Shown: piece after piece, positions 51,800 to 61,010 of the stretch
How positions within the stretch are numbered: the first letter of the stretch is position 1
How the letters are laid out: every line of letters starts with the position of its first letter
Source of the DNA: Roseovarius salincola
Lineage (GTDB): Bacteria > Pseudomonadota > Alphaproteobacteria > Rhodobacterales > Rhodobacteraceae
Direction of reading: 5' to 3'
DNA length: 64,000 nt
NCBI RefSeq assembly: GCF_026891095.1
Contig: NZ_JAPTNL010000007.1
Coordinates: forward strand, 62,001-126,000
The notes under the pieces: generated by a model
Told to the model about the DNA's origin: nothing
The model's input: only the letters and a program-made list of their open reading frames with translations
Databases searched by the model: none
Position numbers and translations under genes: made by a program

Positions 51800-53989
51800 T
51801 CACCTCAGCCGCAAAGCGTTCAGCGACACAGTAATGGAACTTGCGGACATGGCCAAGGCCGCAATCAGCGGCGTCGCGAAACCGGCGATCGCCAGCGGCA
51901 CGGCAACCACGTTATAGACCGTGGCGATGTTGAAATTCTCGCGGATGCGGCGAATCGCGGAACGCGCGGTATCGCAGGCGGCGGCGATCGGCGACAGATC
52001 ACTGCCAAGAAGCACGATATCGGAGGCGACCCGCGCGGCATCAAGCGCGCTGGCGGGTGAGATCGACACATGCGCCGCCGCAAGTGCCGCCGTGTCGTTG
52101 AGCCCGTCACCCACCATCAGCACCTTTGCGCCCTCGGCGCTCATGGCCTGGATGCGCTCGGCCTTGTCGGCGGGCAGGGCCTCGGCCATCCAGCGTTCGA
52201 TGCCAAGCCGCGCCGCGAGCGCCTCGACCGCCGGCGTGGTGTCGCCGGACATGAGATAGACCGTCTTGCCGGCCTGCTTGAGGGACTCCACCGCATCGGC
52301 AGCGCCCTCGCGCAGCCGGTCGGCAAAGATGAACGCTCTCGGTGCGCCCGCGCCACGGCTGAGGAACGTGGCGGTCTCGGCCAGGCCCTGCCCCCCGGTC
52401 CAGCTGGCGCGGCCAAGGCGCACCTCCTGCCCCTCATGCATCGCCCTGGTCCCGAAGCCGGGCATCTCGGTCACGTCGCTGACGCGGGCAGGGGCGAAGC
52501 CCGCCTCGCGCGCGGCGCGGGTGATGGCCTGCGCCAGCGGGTGCGACGAGCCTTCGGCCAGCGCCAGCGCCAGTTCGATGTCGCGCCGCGGCACTTCGCC
52601 CATATTGGTCAGCTCCGGCGTCCCCGCCGTGAGCGTGCCGGTCTTGTCGAACACCACCGTATCGACCTGCGCCAGCCGCTCGAGCGCGGTTTCGTGCTTG
52701 ATCAGCATGCCGCGGCGGAACAGCCGCCCGCTGGCGGCGGTGGTCACCGCAGGCACCGCAAGGCCCAGCGCGCAGGGGCAGGTGATGATCAGCACCGCCG
52801 CCGCGATATTGAGCGCCGTGCGCATGTCGAACGTGTAGAGATACCAGCCCACGAAGGCCAGTGCCGACAGAATATGCACCCCCGGCGCATAAAGCTTGGC
52901 GGCCTTGTCCGCGAGCGACGTGTAACGCGAGCGCCCGGATTCGGCGATCGCCACGAGGTCGGCCATGCGGTGCAGCGACGTATCCGTCCCGACCGCGCTG
53001 GCGCGGATCGTCAGCGGCCCGGTGAGGTTGACCTCGCCCGCCGAGACGCTCTGGCCTTCACCGGCGAAGACCGGCAGCGTCTCACCGGTCAGCAGCGAGC
53101 GGTCGATCTCGGAGGTGCCGGTGACGATCACGCCATCGACAGGCATGCGCCCGCCCGGGCGCACCAGCACCAGATCGCCCACCGCGAGTTCCGCGATATT
53201 GACGGTTTCCTCCTCCCCGTCGCGCAGCCGGATCGCGCGGGGCACTTCGAGCGCTGTCAACTCCTCGGCCGCAGACCGCGCGATCGAGCGGGTCCGGTGA
53301 TCAAGGTAACGCCCCGCGAGCAGGAAGAATGTCAGCGCCAGCGCCGCGTCGAAATAGGCATGCGCGCCCGAAAGCGCGGTTTCCCAGAGCGAGGTCACCA
53401 CAGCCAGCACGATCGCCAGCGTGATCGGCACATCCATGTTGAGCTGCCGGTTGCTGAGCGCCGCCCAGGCATTACGGAAAAACGGCTGCCCCGAAAAGGC
53501 GATCGTGGGCAGGGCGATCGCCGCCGAGACCCAGTGGAAAAGGTCGCGCGTCGCATCCGTCGCGCCCGACCAGACCGACACCGACAGCAGCATCACGTTC
53601 ATGCTGGCGAAGCCGGCCACCGCCAGCCGCATCAGAAGCTCGCGCCCCGCGCGGTCATTCGCCGTGGCATTGAGCGTACCGGAATCGAGCTCATGCGCCT
53701 CATAGCCAAGCGCCTCGACCACGTTCTTCATATCCGCTGCGGTGATATCGGATTCGGCTTCGATGCTGGCGCGCTTGAGGGTCAGGTTCACACGGGCGGA
53801 CTTGACGCCTGGATGAGTGTTCAGCGCCTTCTCGATCTTCGAGATACAGGCCGAACAATGGATCGTCGGCAGCGACAGCGCGATCTGCGCGGGCACATGC
53901 GCGGCGGCCTCTTCGGCCAGCCGCTCGGCCGAAGGCGCGGCGGCACAGGCCGGGCAGGCCGAGGGCGTCGGACGCATGTTGCCGCTCAT
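51800..53989 (-). CDS. ccoI: CcoI/FixI, copper-translocating P1B-type ATPase
   Basis: A 729-residue pump that supplies copper for the CuB centre of cbb3 oxidase. An N-terminal CPAC pair (about 12-16) and a heavy-metal-associated domain with HCSAC (about 44-48) precede eight membrane helices. The ion-path motif is CPC in ITCPCALGLAVPA (near 400), and the phosphorylated Asp is in DKTGTLTAG. TGES-like TGET and the nucleotide-domain GDGLND are also present. It lies four bases after ccoH and before ccoS. Divergent heavy-metal exporters are excluded by the operon context. Confidence 0.94.
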   Translation of the reverse strand: MSGNMRPTPSACPACAAAPSAERLAEEAAAHVPAQIALSLPTIHCSACISKIEKALNTHPGVKSARVNLTLKRASIEAESDITAADMKNVVEALGYEAHELDSGTLNATANDRAGRELLMRLAVAGFASMNVMLLSVSVWSGATDATRDLFHWVSAAIALPTIAFSGQPFFRNAWAALSNRQLNMDVPITLAIVLAVVTSLWETALSGAHAYFDAALALTFFLLAGRYLDHRTRSIARSAAEELTALEVPRAIRLRDGEEETVNIAELAVGDLVLVRPGGRMPVDGVIVTGTSEIDRSLLTGETLPVFAGEGQSVSAGEVNLTGPLTIRASAVGTDTSLHRMADLVAIAESGRSRYTSLADKAAKLYAPGVHILSALAFVGWYLYTFDMRTALNIAAAVLIITCPCALGLAVPAVTTAASGRLFRRGMLIKHETALERLAQVDTVVFDKTGTLTAGTPELTNMGEVPRRDIELALALAEGSSHPLAQAITRAAREAGFAPARVSDVTEMPGFGTRAMHEGQEVRLGRASWTGGQGLAETATFLSRGAGAPRAFIFADRLREGAADAVESLKQAGKTVYLMSGDTTPAVEALAARLGIERWMAEALPADKAERIQAMSAEGAKVLMVGDGLNDTAALAAAHVSISPASALDAARVASDIVLLGSDLSPIAAACDTARSAIRRIRENFNIATVYNVVAVPLAIAGFATPLIAALAMSASSITVSLNALRLR

Positions 53990-53993
53990 CCGC

Positions 53994-54452
53994 TCAATCC
54001 TTGATCAGAACGACACGTTGGGTAAACGCCGTGCCATCGGCGGCAAGCGCGCTCATGCGGATATTCCAGTTGCCATCGCCCAGCGGCACCTCGGCCACAT
54101 AGGCCGAACCGTCGAACCGGAAATCGGGACGCACATCATCGGCGATATGCGTGGCGCGCCCCACCGTGGCGTCCAGCGCCTCTACCTCGACAGGTTGGCC
54201 GAAGCGGTTGGTGATCCCCAGCACGAGCCGCCCGTCCTGATGATGTGCCGCCACGGTCCAGCCCAGCGCCTCCTGCGCCGCCTTGCGTTCGTTGAATGTC
54301 TGGCTGGCGATGTAGGAGTTCTTGACCTCGAGTCCGGGAAAGGTCTTGACCGCCGAATAGGCCAGCACGAGATTGACGCTGATGATGATCCCGAAAGCCC
54401 CCACGAATATCATCAACACATGCCTGCCGGTCAGTTTGCGTTCGCTGCTCAT
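53994..54452 (-). CDS. ccoH: CcoH/FixH, cbb3 oxidase assembly protein
   Basis: A 152-residue single-helix protein (helix about 16-36, HVLMIFVGAFGIIISVNLVLA) with a periplasmic beta domain, needed for cbb3 assembly. The conserved FixH features VKTFPGLEVKNSYIASQTFN (about 40-59) and GRLVLGITNRFGQPV are present. The ATG at 54452 overlaps the ccoG stop as ATGA; a longer in-frame reading would run inside ccoG and is rejected. Confidence 0.93.
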   Translation of the reverse strand: MSSERKLTGRHVLMIFVGAFGIIISVNLVLAYSAVKTFPGLEVKNSYIASQTFNERKAAQEALGWTVAAHHQDGRLVLGITNRFGQPVEVEALDATVGRATHIADDVRPDFRFDGSAYVAEVPLGDGNWNIRMSALAADGTAFTQRVVLIKD

Positions 54453-55888
54453 CAATTCCCCCGTCCATTGAAGATTGTATCGGTATATGTGCGCTCGCCC
54501 GTCGAGATATCTTCGACCCAAAGGCGCACATCGCTGCGCTCGGCAGCCGCCGGTTCGGAACCGGGCGGCGCCACGAGATAGACCCGCGCCAGCTGCGAGG
54601 TGTCCGCAGGCACGTTGATCGTGGCATAAGGCGTGCCTTCGACCTGCAGGCGGATGGCCGGATGACCATTGACCGACATGCGGAACGGGCGTTCCTCGCC
54701 ATGCTTGTTGCGCAGGCGCACCTCATAGACATTGCGGATCGAACCGTCGGACATCGTGACAAAGGTCGGGTTGCGCACCGGCGCGACCGTCATGTCGATA
54801 TCGGGCCGGATGAACAGCGCAAAGATCAGGCCGATTCCGACCAGCGCCCAAAGCGCGGTATAAAGCATCGTGCGCGGGCGCAGGATATGCTTGATGATCG
54901 GTTTGGGCGCTTCCCCGGCGCGTTCGGAAACCTCATCCGTCAGCGCCATGTAATCAATCAGCCCGCGCGGCTTGCCGATCTTGGCCATGATATCGTCGCA
55001 GGCGTCGATGCACAGCGCGCAGGTGATGCATTCGAGCTGCTGGCCCTCGCGGATGTCGATCCCCACCGGGCAGACATTGACGCAGGCCATGCAGTCGATG
55101 CAGTCGCCCTGCTCGGCCCCCGCCTTCACCTCGTCCGAGTTCTTGCGCGGTTCGCCGCGCCATTCGCGATAGGCGACGGTCAGCGTGTCCTCATCCATCA
55201 TGGCGGCCTGGATGCGCGGCCAGGGACAGGCATAGATGCAGATCTGTTCGCGCGCGAAACCGCCGAACAGGAAGGTCGTCGCCGTCAGCACGCCGATGGT
55301 GGTATAGGCGATCGGATGCGCGTCAAGCGTGAAGAGATCCACCAGAAGCGTCGGCGCATCGGTGAAATAGAACACCCAGGCGCCGCCGGTCGCCACGGCG
55401 ATCAACAGCCAGCTGATCCATTTCGTCACGCGCAGGCGGGCCTTGCGGAAATCCAGCTTCTTCTGGCGGTGCAGGCGCAGGCGTGCGTTGCGGTCGCCCT
55501 CGATCCAGCGCTCCACCAGCACGAACAGATCCGTCCACACTGTCTGCGGGCAGGCATAGCCGCACCACACGCGGCCAAGCGCCGAGGTGAACAGGAACAG
55601 CCCCAGGCCCGCCATCACCAGAAGACCCGCGATGAAATAGAATTCATGCGGCCAGATCTCGATCCAGAAAAAGAAGAAACGGCGGCTGCCAAGATCCAGC
55701 AGCACCGCCTGATCGGGCATGTTCGGCCCACGGTCCCAGCGAATCCAGGGCGTGACATAATAGATCCCCAGGGTGATGATCATGATCACCCATTTCAGGT
55801 TTCTGAAATTCCCGTAAACCTTCTTGGGAAAGACAGGTTCTCGGGCGGCATAGAGGCTGGGGGCAGCATCTGGCTGGGATTGAGACAA
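54452..55888 (-). CDS. ccoG: CcoG/FixG/RdxB, ferredoxin-like cbb3 accessory protein
   Basis: A 478-residue membrane protein with five helices and two 4Fe-4S sets (CIDCMACVNVCP and CITCALCIDAC), thought to reduce Cu(II) for the oxidase. It also has the IYACPWPR segment and a C-terminal Ig-like domain. TTG at 55888 is chosen as start: GGAGT is eight bases upstream and the product opens SQSQPDAAPSLYAAREPVFPKK as in relatives. The nominal longer reading from 55942 would start 12 bases from the FnrL box, leaving no room for a promoter. A perfect FnrL site lies about 70 bases upstream. Confidence 0.92.
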   Translation of the reverse strand: MSQSQPDAAPSLYAAREPVFPKKVYGNFRNLKWVIMIITLGIYYVTPWIRWDRGPNMPDQAVLLDLGSRRFFFFWIEIWPHEFYFIAGLLVMAGLGLFLFTSALGRVWCGYACPQTVWTDLFVLVERWIEGDRNARLRLHRQKKLDFRKARLRVTKWISWLLIAVATGGAWVFYFTDAPTLLVDLFTLDAHPIAYTTIGVLTATTFLFGGFAREQICIYACPWPRIQAAMMDEDTLTVAYREWRGEPRKNSDEVKAGAEQGDCIDCMACVNVCPVGIDIREGQQLECITCALCIDACDDIMAKIGKPRGLIDYMALTDEVSERAGEAPKPIIKHILRPRTMLYTALWALVGIGLIFALFIRPDIDMTVAPVRNPTFVTMSDGSIRNVYEVRLRNKHGEERPFRMSVNGHPAIRLQVEGTPYATINVPADTSQLARVYLVAPPGSEPAAAERSDVRLWVEDISTGERTYTDTIFNGRGN

Positions 55889-55953
55889 CGGAATCACTCC
55901 GGTATTCGCGTTTATTGACAAGGCTGTTGTTTCAGGCGGCACCGGAAAGAGCC

Positions 55954-55967
55954 TTGATTTGCATCAA
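55954..55967 (-). promoter_or_regulatory. FnrL box of ccoGHIS
   Basis: TTGATTTGCATCAA is a perfect match to TTGAT-N4-ATCAA. Its centre is 72 bases from the ccoG TTG start, so a class II site with transcription start near 55919 is plausible. It also lies just after the LysR stop codon. Confidence 0.9.
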
Positions 55968-55986
55968 ATTCTGACTCTGAAACTGA

Positions 55987-56877
55987 TCAATTTACAAGGG
56001 CCGTCTCCGCGGCCTGCCGCCGCAACCAGCCGATAAATGCCTTTGCCTTCTGGCGCGGCGGGCCGGGCGCGGTGACGATATAATAGGCTGTATCCTCGGG
56101 TTCCTCGAACAACAGGCATAGCCGTCCCGCGGCAATATCGTCCTCAACCCATTGGCGCACGGTCAGCGACACGCCCTGTCCCTGGCGCACCCCCTCCAGC
56201 AGAAGGTTTCCGGGCACCTGCGTCATGCCGCCGATACGCACCGAAGCCAGCCCCTTGCGCCTGAGCCAGTCGGTCGATTCCGATGTGCCGTATTCCTGCA
56301 CCCATGGCAGGTCCAGCAGGTCGGCGGGCTTGGTGATCGCGCGCCCCGCAACCAGGCTTGGCGCCGCCACCACCACCAGCGGCGAAACGAACAGGCACTC
56401 GGCCTCGACCCCCGGCCAATGACCCAGCCCGTGGCGGATCGCGATGTCTATGCCGCCCGGCTCCAGCGGCACGCGGTCGGGGGTGGGGTTGATCATCACA
56501 TCAACATCCGGGTGACGGTTGCGGAAATCCAGCAGCCGCGGCATCAGCCATTGGGCGGCAAAGCCCGGCGTCGTCGAAATCTGAAGCGGGCGGTCGGCAT
56601 CCGCGCCGGTCAGCGCGTCGATGGTGCGCGCGATGCTGCCAAACCCGGCGCTGAGGGAATCTGCAAGGCTGCGCCCGGCATCGGTCAGCCGCAGCGTGCG
56701 CCCCGTGCGGTCCACCAGCGAAACGCCCATATGCGCCTCAAGCGTCTTGACCTGCTGGCTGATCGCCGCGTGACTGACATTGAGCGCGTTCCCCGCCGCG
56801 CTGGCCGAGCCGGTCCCGGCCAAGGCCGCAAAGGCCCGCAGCGCGGTCAGAGGAGGCATGGAAAGCCAATCCATCAT
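55987..56877 (-). CDS. LysR-family regulator (GcvA-like) inside the cbb3 locus
   Basis: A 297-residue LysR-type regulator of the GcvA/AmpR-like branch. Its HTH is at about 5-60 (MPPLTALRAFAALAGTGSAS...ISQQVKTLEAHMG) and the ligand domain at about 90-290. It lies between ccoP and ccoG on the same strand and breaks up an otherwise continuous oxidase locus. The first methionine is uncertain: 56901, 56877 and 56874 are possible; MMDWLSMPPLTAL fits relatives best. It is divergent from a small gene at 56976, which may be its target. Confidence 0.83.
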   Translation of the reverse strand: MMDWLSMPPLTALRAFAALAGTGSASAAGNALNVSHAAISQQVKTLEAHMGVSLVDRTGRTLRLTDAGRSLADSLSAGFGSIARTIDALTGADADRPLQISTTPGFAAQWLMPRLLDFRNRHPDVDVMINPTPDRVPLEPGGIDIAIRHGLGHWPGVEAECLFVSPLVVVAAPSLVAGRAITKPADLLDLPWVQEYGTSESTDWLRRKGLASVRIGGMTQVPGNLLLEGVRQGQGVSLTVRQWVEDDIAAGRLCLLFEEPEDTAYYIVTAPGPPRQKAKAFIGWLRRQAAETALVN

Positions 56878-56975
56878 GTAATCCAAGCTTACAGGTTCCA
56901 AATATTCCTGAGTCGAAACATGGCATGAATAACCGCATATTCAAGGCATCAAACATGATTCACAGGAGACGCGCC

Positions 56976-57131
56976 ATGTTCAGTGTATTCGCAAAATCTT
57001 TCATGACTGCAACCCGCAGCAATCTCGCGCCACGCCGCGAAGCGCCCAGCCACTGGCCGCCGGGCGAGCGGTTCGACAATCGCGCCCGCGCCGAACTCGA
57101 GGCCCATCGCGAGGCCCGTCGGCGGGATTGA
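56976..57131 (+). CDS. Small basic protein divergent from the LysR gene
   Basis: A 51-residue protein, rich in Arg and Ala, with no recognised domain. CAGGAGACGCGCC gives a good ribosome binding site before the ATG at 56976. It diverges from the LysR gene with 98 bases between starts. Its C-terminal half (APSHWPPGERFDNRARAELEAHREARRRD, in parts) is helical and charged. It is similar in length to DUF1127-type small proteins but lacks their motif. Confidence 0.55.
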   Translation: MFSVFAKSFMTATRSNLAPRREAPSHWPPGERFDNRARAELEAHREARRRD

Positions 57132-57253
57132 TCCCGAAGGCCCGGCACAAAACGGCAGCGGGCGGCGCCGCTGCATGCTCAAGGACCGAAAGCACATGTC
57201 GGGAAGGTCGGGAAACGCGGTGGACAGACCGGGCCGCCCGGCGTTAAATAGTT

Positions 57254-57333
57254 GGCACCGGCTCTCCCAGGAAACGCGCGAACAGGACGGAAGAGCCAGT
57301 GCCTGACCCGCGGACGGCACGCCGCCCGCGGGT
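57254..57333. other. Two hairpins after ccoP
   Basis: A 12-bp stem (GGCACCGGCTCT / AGAGCCAGTGCC, one G-U pair) with a 26-base loop (57254-57303) is followed directly by an 8-bp stem (ACCCGCGG / CCGCGGGT, 57306-57333). They lie between ccoP and the small gene, so they may end the ccoNOQP transcript or belong to a small RNA. No T tract suits an intrinsic terminator. Confidence 0.5.
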
Positions 57334-57354
57334 GTTCTTATGCCGGTCGGGCGA

Positions 57355-58224
57355 TCACTCGCCACCACCCAGCTGGTGGACATAGGTGGCCACGGCGCGG
57401 ATCTTGGCCTCGGTCAGCTGCGCGCCACCCATGGGCGGCATCACACCGAAGCGCGAGTTCGTCACCGTTTCCTTGACGGTCTCGTAATCCCCGCCATAGA
57501 GCCAGATCGCGTCGGTCAGGTTGGGCGCCCCCTGAAAGATGTCGCCCTTGCCGTCGTCGCCATGACAGGCGGCGCAGTTGTCGAGGAAGATCTCCTCGCC
57601 ATCCGCCACCAGCGATGCATCCTGCGGCTCGTAGGTGGGCGAAAGCGACATGACGTAGTTCACCACCTGTTCGATCTGCGGCTCTTCCAGGATCTCGCCA
57701 TAGGCGGGCATTTCGGAATAGCGCGCATCCGGGTCATCTTCGTTCCGGATACCGTGGGCGATGGAGTAATGGATATCCTCCATCGTGCCACCCCAGAGCC
57801 ATGCGTCATCCTGAAGATTGGGATAGCCCTTGGCTCCCGCCGCCCCTGAGCCGTGACACTGGGCGCACCAGGTCTTGAACACGGCCTCGCCTGCCGAACG
57901 GGCATAACCGGCCAGTTCGGGATCGTCGGCGATCGCGGTCAGTTCGACCGAGGCGAGCCGCTCGTTGATCTCGGCATTGGCGGCCTCCGCCGTGGCGATC
58001 TCCTCTGCCACGTTGGCCCGTGTGGACCAGCCCAGGTAACCCTTTGTCGCGCCCTGGACCATCGGCCAGGCCGGATAGGCGATCGTGTACCAGATGCCCC
58101 AGACGATACAGGCGTAAAAGATCCAAAGCCACCAGCGCGGAAGGGGATTGTTATACTCTTCGATCCCGTCCCATTCGTGGCCGGTCGTTTCGACCTCGTT
58201 CTTCTTCTTGGGTTGTCTTGCCAT
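57355..58224 (-). CDS. ccoP: CcoP, diheme subunit of cbb3 oxidase
   Basis: A 289-residue membrane-anchored cytochrome c, passing electrons to CcoO and CcoN. One helix (about 32-52, [20 protein letters not shown]) is followed by two c-heme domains with CAQCH (about 127-131) and CAACH (about 216-220). Axial methionines occur in MPAYG and MPPMGG. The ATG at 58224 has AAGGAGG ten bases upstream; a GTG at 58233 would overlap that site. It is the last of the ccoNOQP run. Confidence 0.95.
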   Translation of the reverse strand: MARQPKKKNEVETTGHEWDGIEEYNNPLPRWWLWIFYACIVWGIWYTIAYPAWPMVQGATKGYLGWSTRANVAEEIATAEAANAEINERLASVELTAIADDPELAGYARSAGEAVFKTWCAQCHGSGAAGAKGYPNLQDDAWLWGGTMEDIHYSIAHGIRNEDDPDARYSEMPAYGEILEEPQIEQVVNYVMSLSPTYEPQDASLVADGEEIFLDNCAACHGDDGKGDIFQGAPNLTDAIWLYGGDYETVKETVTNSRFGVMPPMGGAQLTEAKIRAVATYVHQLGGGE

Positions 58225-58229
58225 GTCAG

Positions 58230-58436
58230 TCACGCCTCCTTGGCGTCGGCTTCGGCGTCGGCTTCGCCGCGCTGAGCGGGTTTGTCTTCATGCCGGAACG
58301 GGATGCTGGACGGTTCCTCGTAGGTCTCGGTGGATCCGGGCCGAAGGACCCAGATCACCACCCCGATGAAGAACACGAACAGAAACAGCAGCATCCAGCT
58401 ATCGGCAAATGCGCGAAGAAAGGTATAGGTTTCCAT
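58230..58436 (-). CDS. ccoQ: CcoQ/FixQ, small cbb3 oxidase subunit
   Basis: A 68-residue protein with one membrane helix (about 14-32) and an acidic tail ([12 protein letters not shown]), which stabilises the complex by binding CcoP. It lies between ccoO and ccoP, the standard order, and its stop precedes the ccoP ATG by five bases. Confidence 0.93.
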   Translation of the reverse strand: METYTFLRAFADSWMLLFLFVFFIGVVIWVLRPGSTETYEEPSSIPFRHEDKPAQRGEADAEADAKEA

Positions 58437-58447
58437 CTTGTCCTCCC

Positions 58448-59176
58448 TTACCGGCTCGCCACGGGCGTGAATGTCGAGAAGTCGACCAGCGTGCCCAGCA
58501 TTTGCAGATAGGCGATCAGCGCGTCGGCTTCCGAGATACCCGGTTGCCCGTCGAAGTTGCGCACGTTGACCTTGTCGCCGTAACGCTCGATCAGCCCGTC
58601 ATAGTCGCCGAACGGATCGATCTGCGCTTCGAAATCGGCCGCCGCGTTCTCGATCATCTCCTCGGTATAGGGCACACCGATCAGACGGTGTGTCTTGAGA
58701 AGATCCGCGATATGGGTCGGCTCGATGATCCGGTTTTCCAGGAAACCGTATTTCGGCATGACCGATTCCGGCACCACGGATTGCGGATCGCGCATGTGGT
58801 CCACATGCCACTCGTCCGAATAGCGCCCACCGACGCGGGCCAGATCCGGCCCTGTCCGCTTGGAGCCCCACTGGAACGGGTGGTCATACTGCGATTCCGC
58901 CGCAAGGCTGTAGTGGCCATAGCGTTCGACCTCGTCGCGCATGGGGCGGACCATCTGGCTGTGGCAGACATAGCAGCCCTCACGCACATAGATGTCGCGC
59001 CCGGTCAGCTCCAGCGGGGTGTAGGGGCGCATGCCCTCGACATCCTCGATGGTGTTTTCCAGCCAGAACAGCGGTGCGATCTGCACGATGCCGCCAATCG
59101 TGACCACCAGAAAGGCAAAGATCGACAGAAGCGTGATGTTCTTCTCGAGGATCTTGTGTTTTTCAAGAATGGACAT
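58448..59176 (-). CDS. ccoO: CcoO, monoheme cytochrome c subunit of cbb3 oxidase
   Basis: A 242-residue membrane-anchored cytochrome c. One helix (about 14-36) is followed by the heme site [11 protein letters not shown] (about 69-73) and a C-terminal cytochrome fold with axial ligand in SVMPKYG. The ATG at 59176 follows AAAGGGA; the extended reading to 59209 has no such site. It is 16 bases downstream of the ccoN stop. Confidence 0.95.
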   Translation of the reverse strand: MSILEKHKILEKNITLLSIFAFLVVTIGGIVQIAPLFWLENTIEDVEGMRPYTPLELTGRDIYVREGCYVCHSQMVRPMRDEVERYGHYSLAAESQYDHPFQWGSKRTGPDLARVGGRYSDEWHVDHMRDPQSVVPESVMPKYGFLENRIIEPTHIADLLKTHRLIGVPYTEEMIENAAADFEAQIDPFGDYDGLIERYGDKVNVRNFDGQPGISEADALIAYLQMLGTLVDFSTFTPVASR

Positions 59177-59192
59177 TGAGTCGGTCCCTTTC

Positions 59193-60797
59193 TTATTCGG
59201 CCGGGACAACGGAGTTGGTGGCTTCGACAGCCGGGCTCCGTTTGACGGTCATGAACAGGTTGTAGCACATGATGATTGCGCCAGCGATGTAGAGCACCCC
59301 ACCAAGACCCCGCACGACATACATCGGCAGTTTGGCGGCCACGGTGTCGGCAAAGGCGTTCACGAGGAAGCCGTTGGCATCCACTTCGCGCCACATCAGG
59401 CCCTCCATGATACCGGTCACCCACATGGATGCGGCGTAGAGGATGATGCCGATGGTCGCGAGCCAGAAGTGCCAGCTGACCAGCGAGAGCGAATAGAGCC
59501 GCTCACGGTTCCACAGACGCGGCACCAGGAAGTAGAGCGCCCCGAAGGTGATCATGCCGTTCCAGCCAAGCGCGCCGGAATGGACGTGACCGATGGTCCA
59601 GTCTGTGTAGTGCGAAAGCGAGTTCACCGCGCGGATCGACATCATCGGACCTTCGAAGGTGGACATCCCGTAAAAGCCCACGGAAATCACCATCATCCGG
59701 ATGATCGGATCGGTGCGCAGCTTGTCCCATGCGCCCGACAGGGTCATCAGGCCGTTGATCATCCCGCCCCAGGACGGCATCCACAGAACGATCGAGAACA
59801 CCATGCCCAGCGTCGAGGCCCAGTCGGGCAGCGCCGTGTAGTGCAGGTGGTGCGGACCGGCCCAGATATAGATGAAGATCAGCGCCCAGAAGTGGACGAT
59901 CGACAGCTTGTAGCTGTAGATCGGGCGTTCGGCCTGCTTGGGCACGAAATAGTACATCATCCCCAGGAAGCCCGCAGTCAGGAAGAAGCCCACGGCGTTA
60001 TGGCCATACCACCACTGCACCATGGCGTCCTGAACACCGCTGAACACCTGCACCGATTTCGACCCGAAAACCGAGACCGGAATGCTGAGGTTGTTCACGA
60101 TATGCAGCATCGCGACTGTCAGGATGAAGCTCAGGTAGAACCAGTTGGCCACGTAGATATGGCGCTCCTTGCGCCGCACGATCGTGCCCAGGAACACGGC
60201 CAGATAGGCCACCCAGACAATGGTCAGCCACCAGTCGACATACCACTCGGGCTCGGCGTATTCCTTGGACTGGGTCGCGCCCAGCAGATAGCCGGTCGCC
60301 GCCAGCACGATGACCAGCTGATACCCCCAGAAGACGAACCAGGCGAGGTTGCCGCCCCAGAGCCGCGCCGCCGATGTCCGCTGCACCACGTAGAACGAGG
60401 TCGCGATCAGGGCGTTGCCGCCGAATGCGAAGATCACCGCGCTGGTGTGAAGGGGACGCAGACGCCCGAAGTTCAGATAGCCCTGTGCCCAGTCGAAATT
60501 GAGCACCGGAAAGGCCAGCTGAAAGGCGATGAACGTTCCCGCAAGGAAGCCCACAACACCCCAAAGCGCCGTGGCGATCACCCCGGCGCGCACAACCCCG
60601 TCCATGTATTGGCCGGACAGGTCCACCGCGGGCACCGGTTCATCGGTCTTCCGCAAGGTCCAGATAAACAGGCCAGCAGCGACAAGCGCCACGGTCAGCG
60701 CATTGACCAGATAGGCCAGATCGCGCGCGTAGTTGGCAGCAATCAGCGCAAGCAACGCGATCACCCCCAGCACGATCAACTTGAAATAGTTCGTCAT
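59193..60797 (-). CDS. ccoN: CcoN, catalytic subunit of cbb3 cytochrome c oxidase
   Basis: A 534-residue polytopic heme-copper oxidase subunit that reduces O2 at high affinity. Conserved histidines are present: [12 protein letters not shown] (low-spin heme), [12 protein letters not shown] (CuB His of the Tyr-His region), [10 protein letters not shown] (CuB pair) and the double motif [10 protein letters not shown] (heme b3 and CuB side). About twelve helices are visible. The start at 60797 is chosen because relatives begin here. Two FnrL boxes lie 107-152 bases upstream. Confidence 0.96.
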   Translation of the reverse strand: MTNYFKLIVLGVIALLALIAANYARDLAYLVNALTVALVAAGLFIWTLRKTDEPVPAVDLSGQYMDGVVRAGVIATALWGVVGFLAGTFIAFQLAFPVLNFDWAQGYLNFGRLRPLHTSAVIFAFGGNALIATSFYVVQRTSAARLWGGNLAWFVFWGYQLVIVLAATGYLLGATQSKEYAEPEWYVDWWLTIVWVAYLAVFLGTIVRRKERHIYVANWFYLSFILTVAMLHIVNNLSIPVSVFGSKSVQVFSGVQDAMVQWWYGHNAVGFFLTAGFLGMMYYFVPKQAERPIYSYKLSIVHFWALIFIYIWAGPHHLHYTALPDWASTLGMVFSIVLWMPSWGGMINGLMTLSGAWDKLRTDPIIRMMVISVGFYGMSTFEGPMMSIRAVNSLSHYTDWTIGHVHSGALGWNGMITFGALYFLVPRLWNRERLYSLSLVSWHFWLATIGIILYAASMWVTGIMEGLMWREVDANGFLVNAFADTVAAKLPMYVVRGLGGVLYIAGAIIMCYNLFMTVKRSPAVEATNSVVPAE

Positions 60798-60903
60798 GTT
60801 GCGTCCCTTCGTCTCCGTTACCGCACCCATTACAACAGACTCACAAGAATCGCAGGGGCGCGTCCAGACAATTTGTTAATGGTCACAGGTCCAATAAACC
60901 GCC

Positions 60904-60917
60904 TTGATCTGCATCAA
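60904..60917 (-). promoter_or_regulatory. FnrL box for ccoN
   Basis: TTGATCTGCATCAA is a perfect match to the FnrL consensus. Its centre is 113 bases from the ccoN start, suggesting transcription from near 60869 and a leader of about 70 bases. Confidence 0.88.
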
Positions 60918-60935
60918 AACCCTGTCATGGTTTTT

Positions 60936-60949
60936 TTGATGCGCATCAA
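60936..60949 (+). promoter_or_regulatory. FnrL box for the universal stress protein
   Basis: TTGATGCGCATCAA is a perfect match, 68 bases before the ATG at 61011. With class II spacing transcription would begin near 60984. The two boxes are 32 bases apart (centre to centre) and serve divergent genes. Confidence 0.88.
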
Positions 60950-61010
60950 GGCACGACCCCCGCCATACGTTTTAGGTATGGTGCGAAGATATTTGAAAAG
61001 GAAATGCGAC

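Noticed and set aside
59031..61010. Very long plus-strand open frame opposite ccoN
   Set aside because: It is the antisense shadow of ccoN in a G+C-rich gene, without a ribosome binding site or homologous look; only its last 279 residues (the stress protein) are real.
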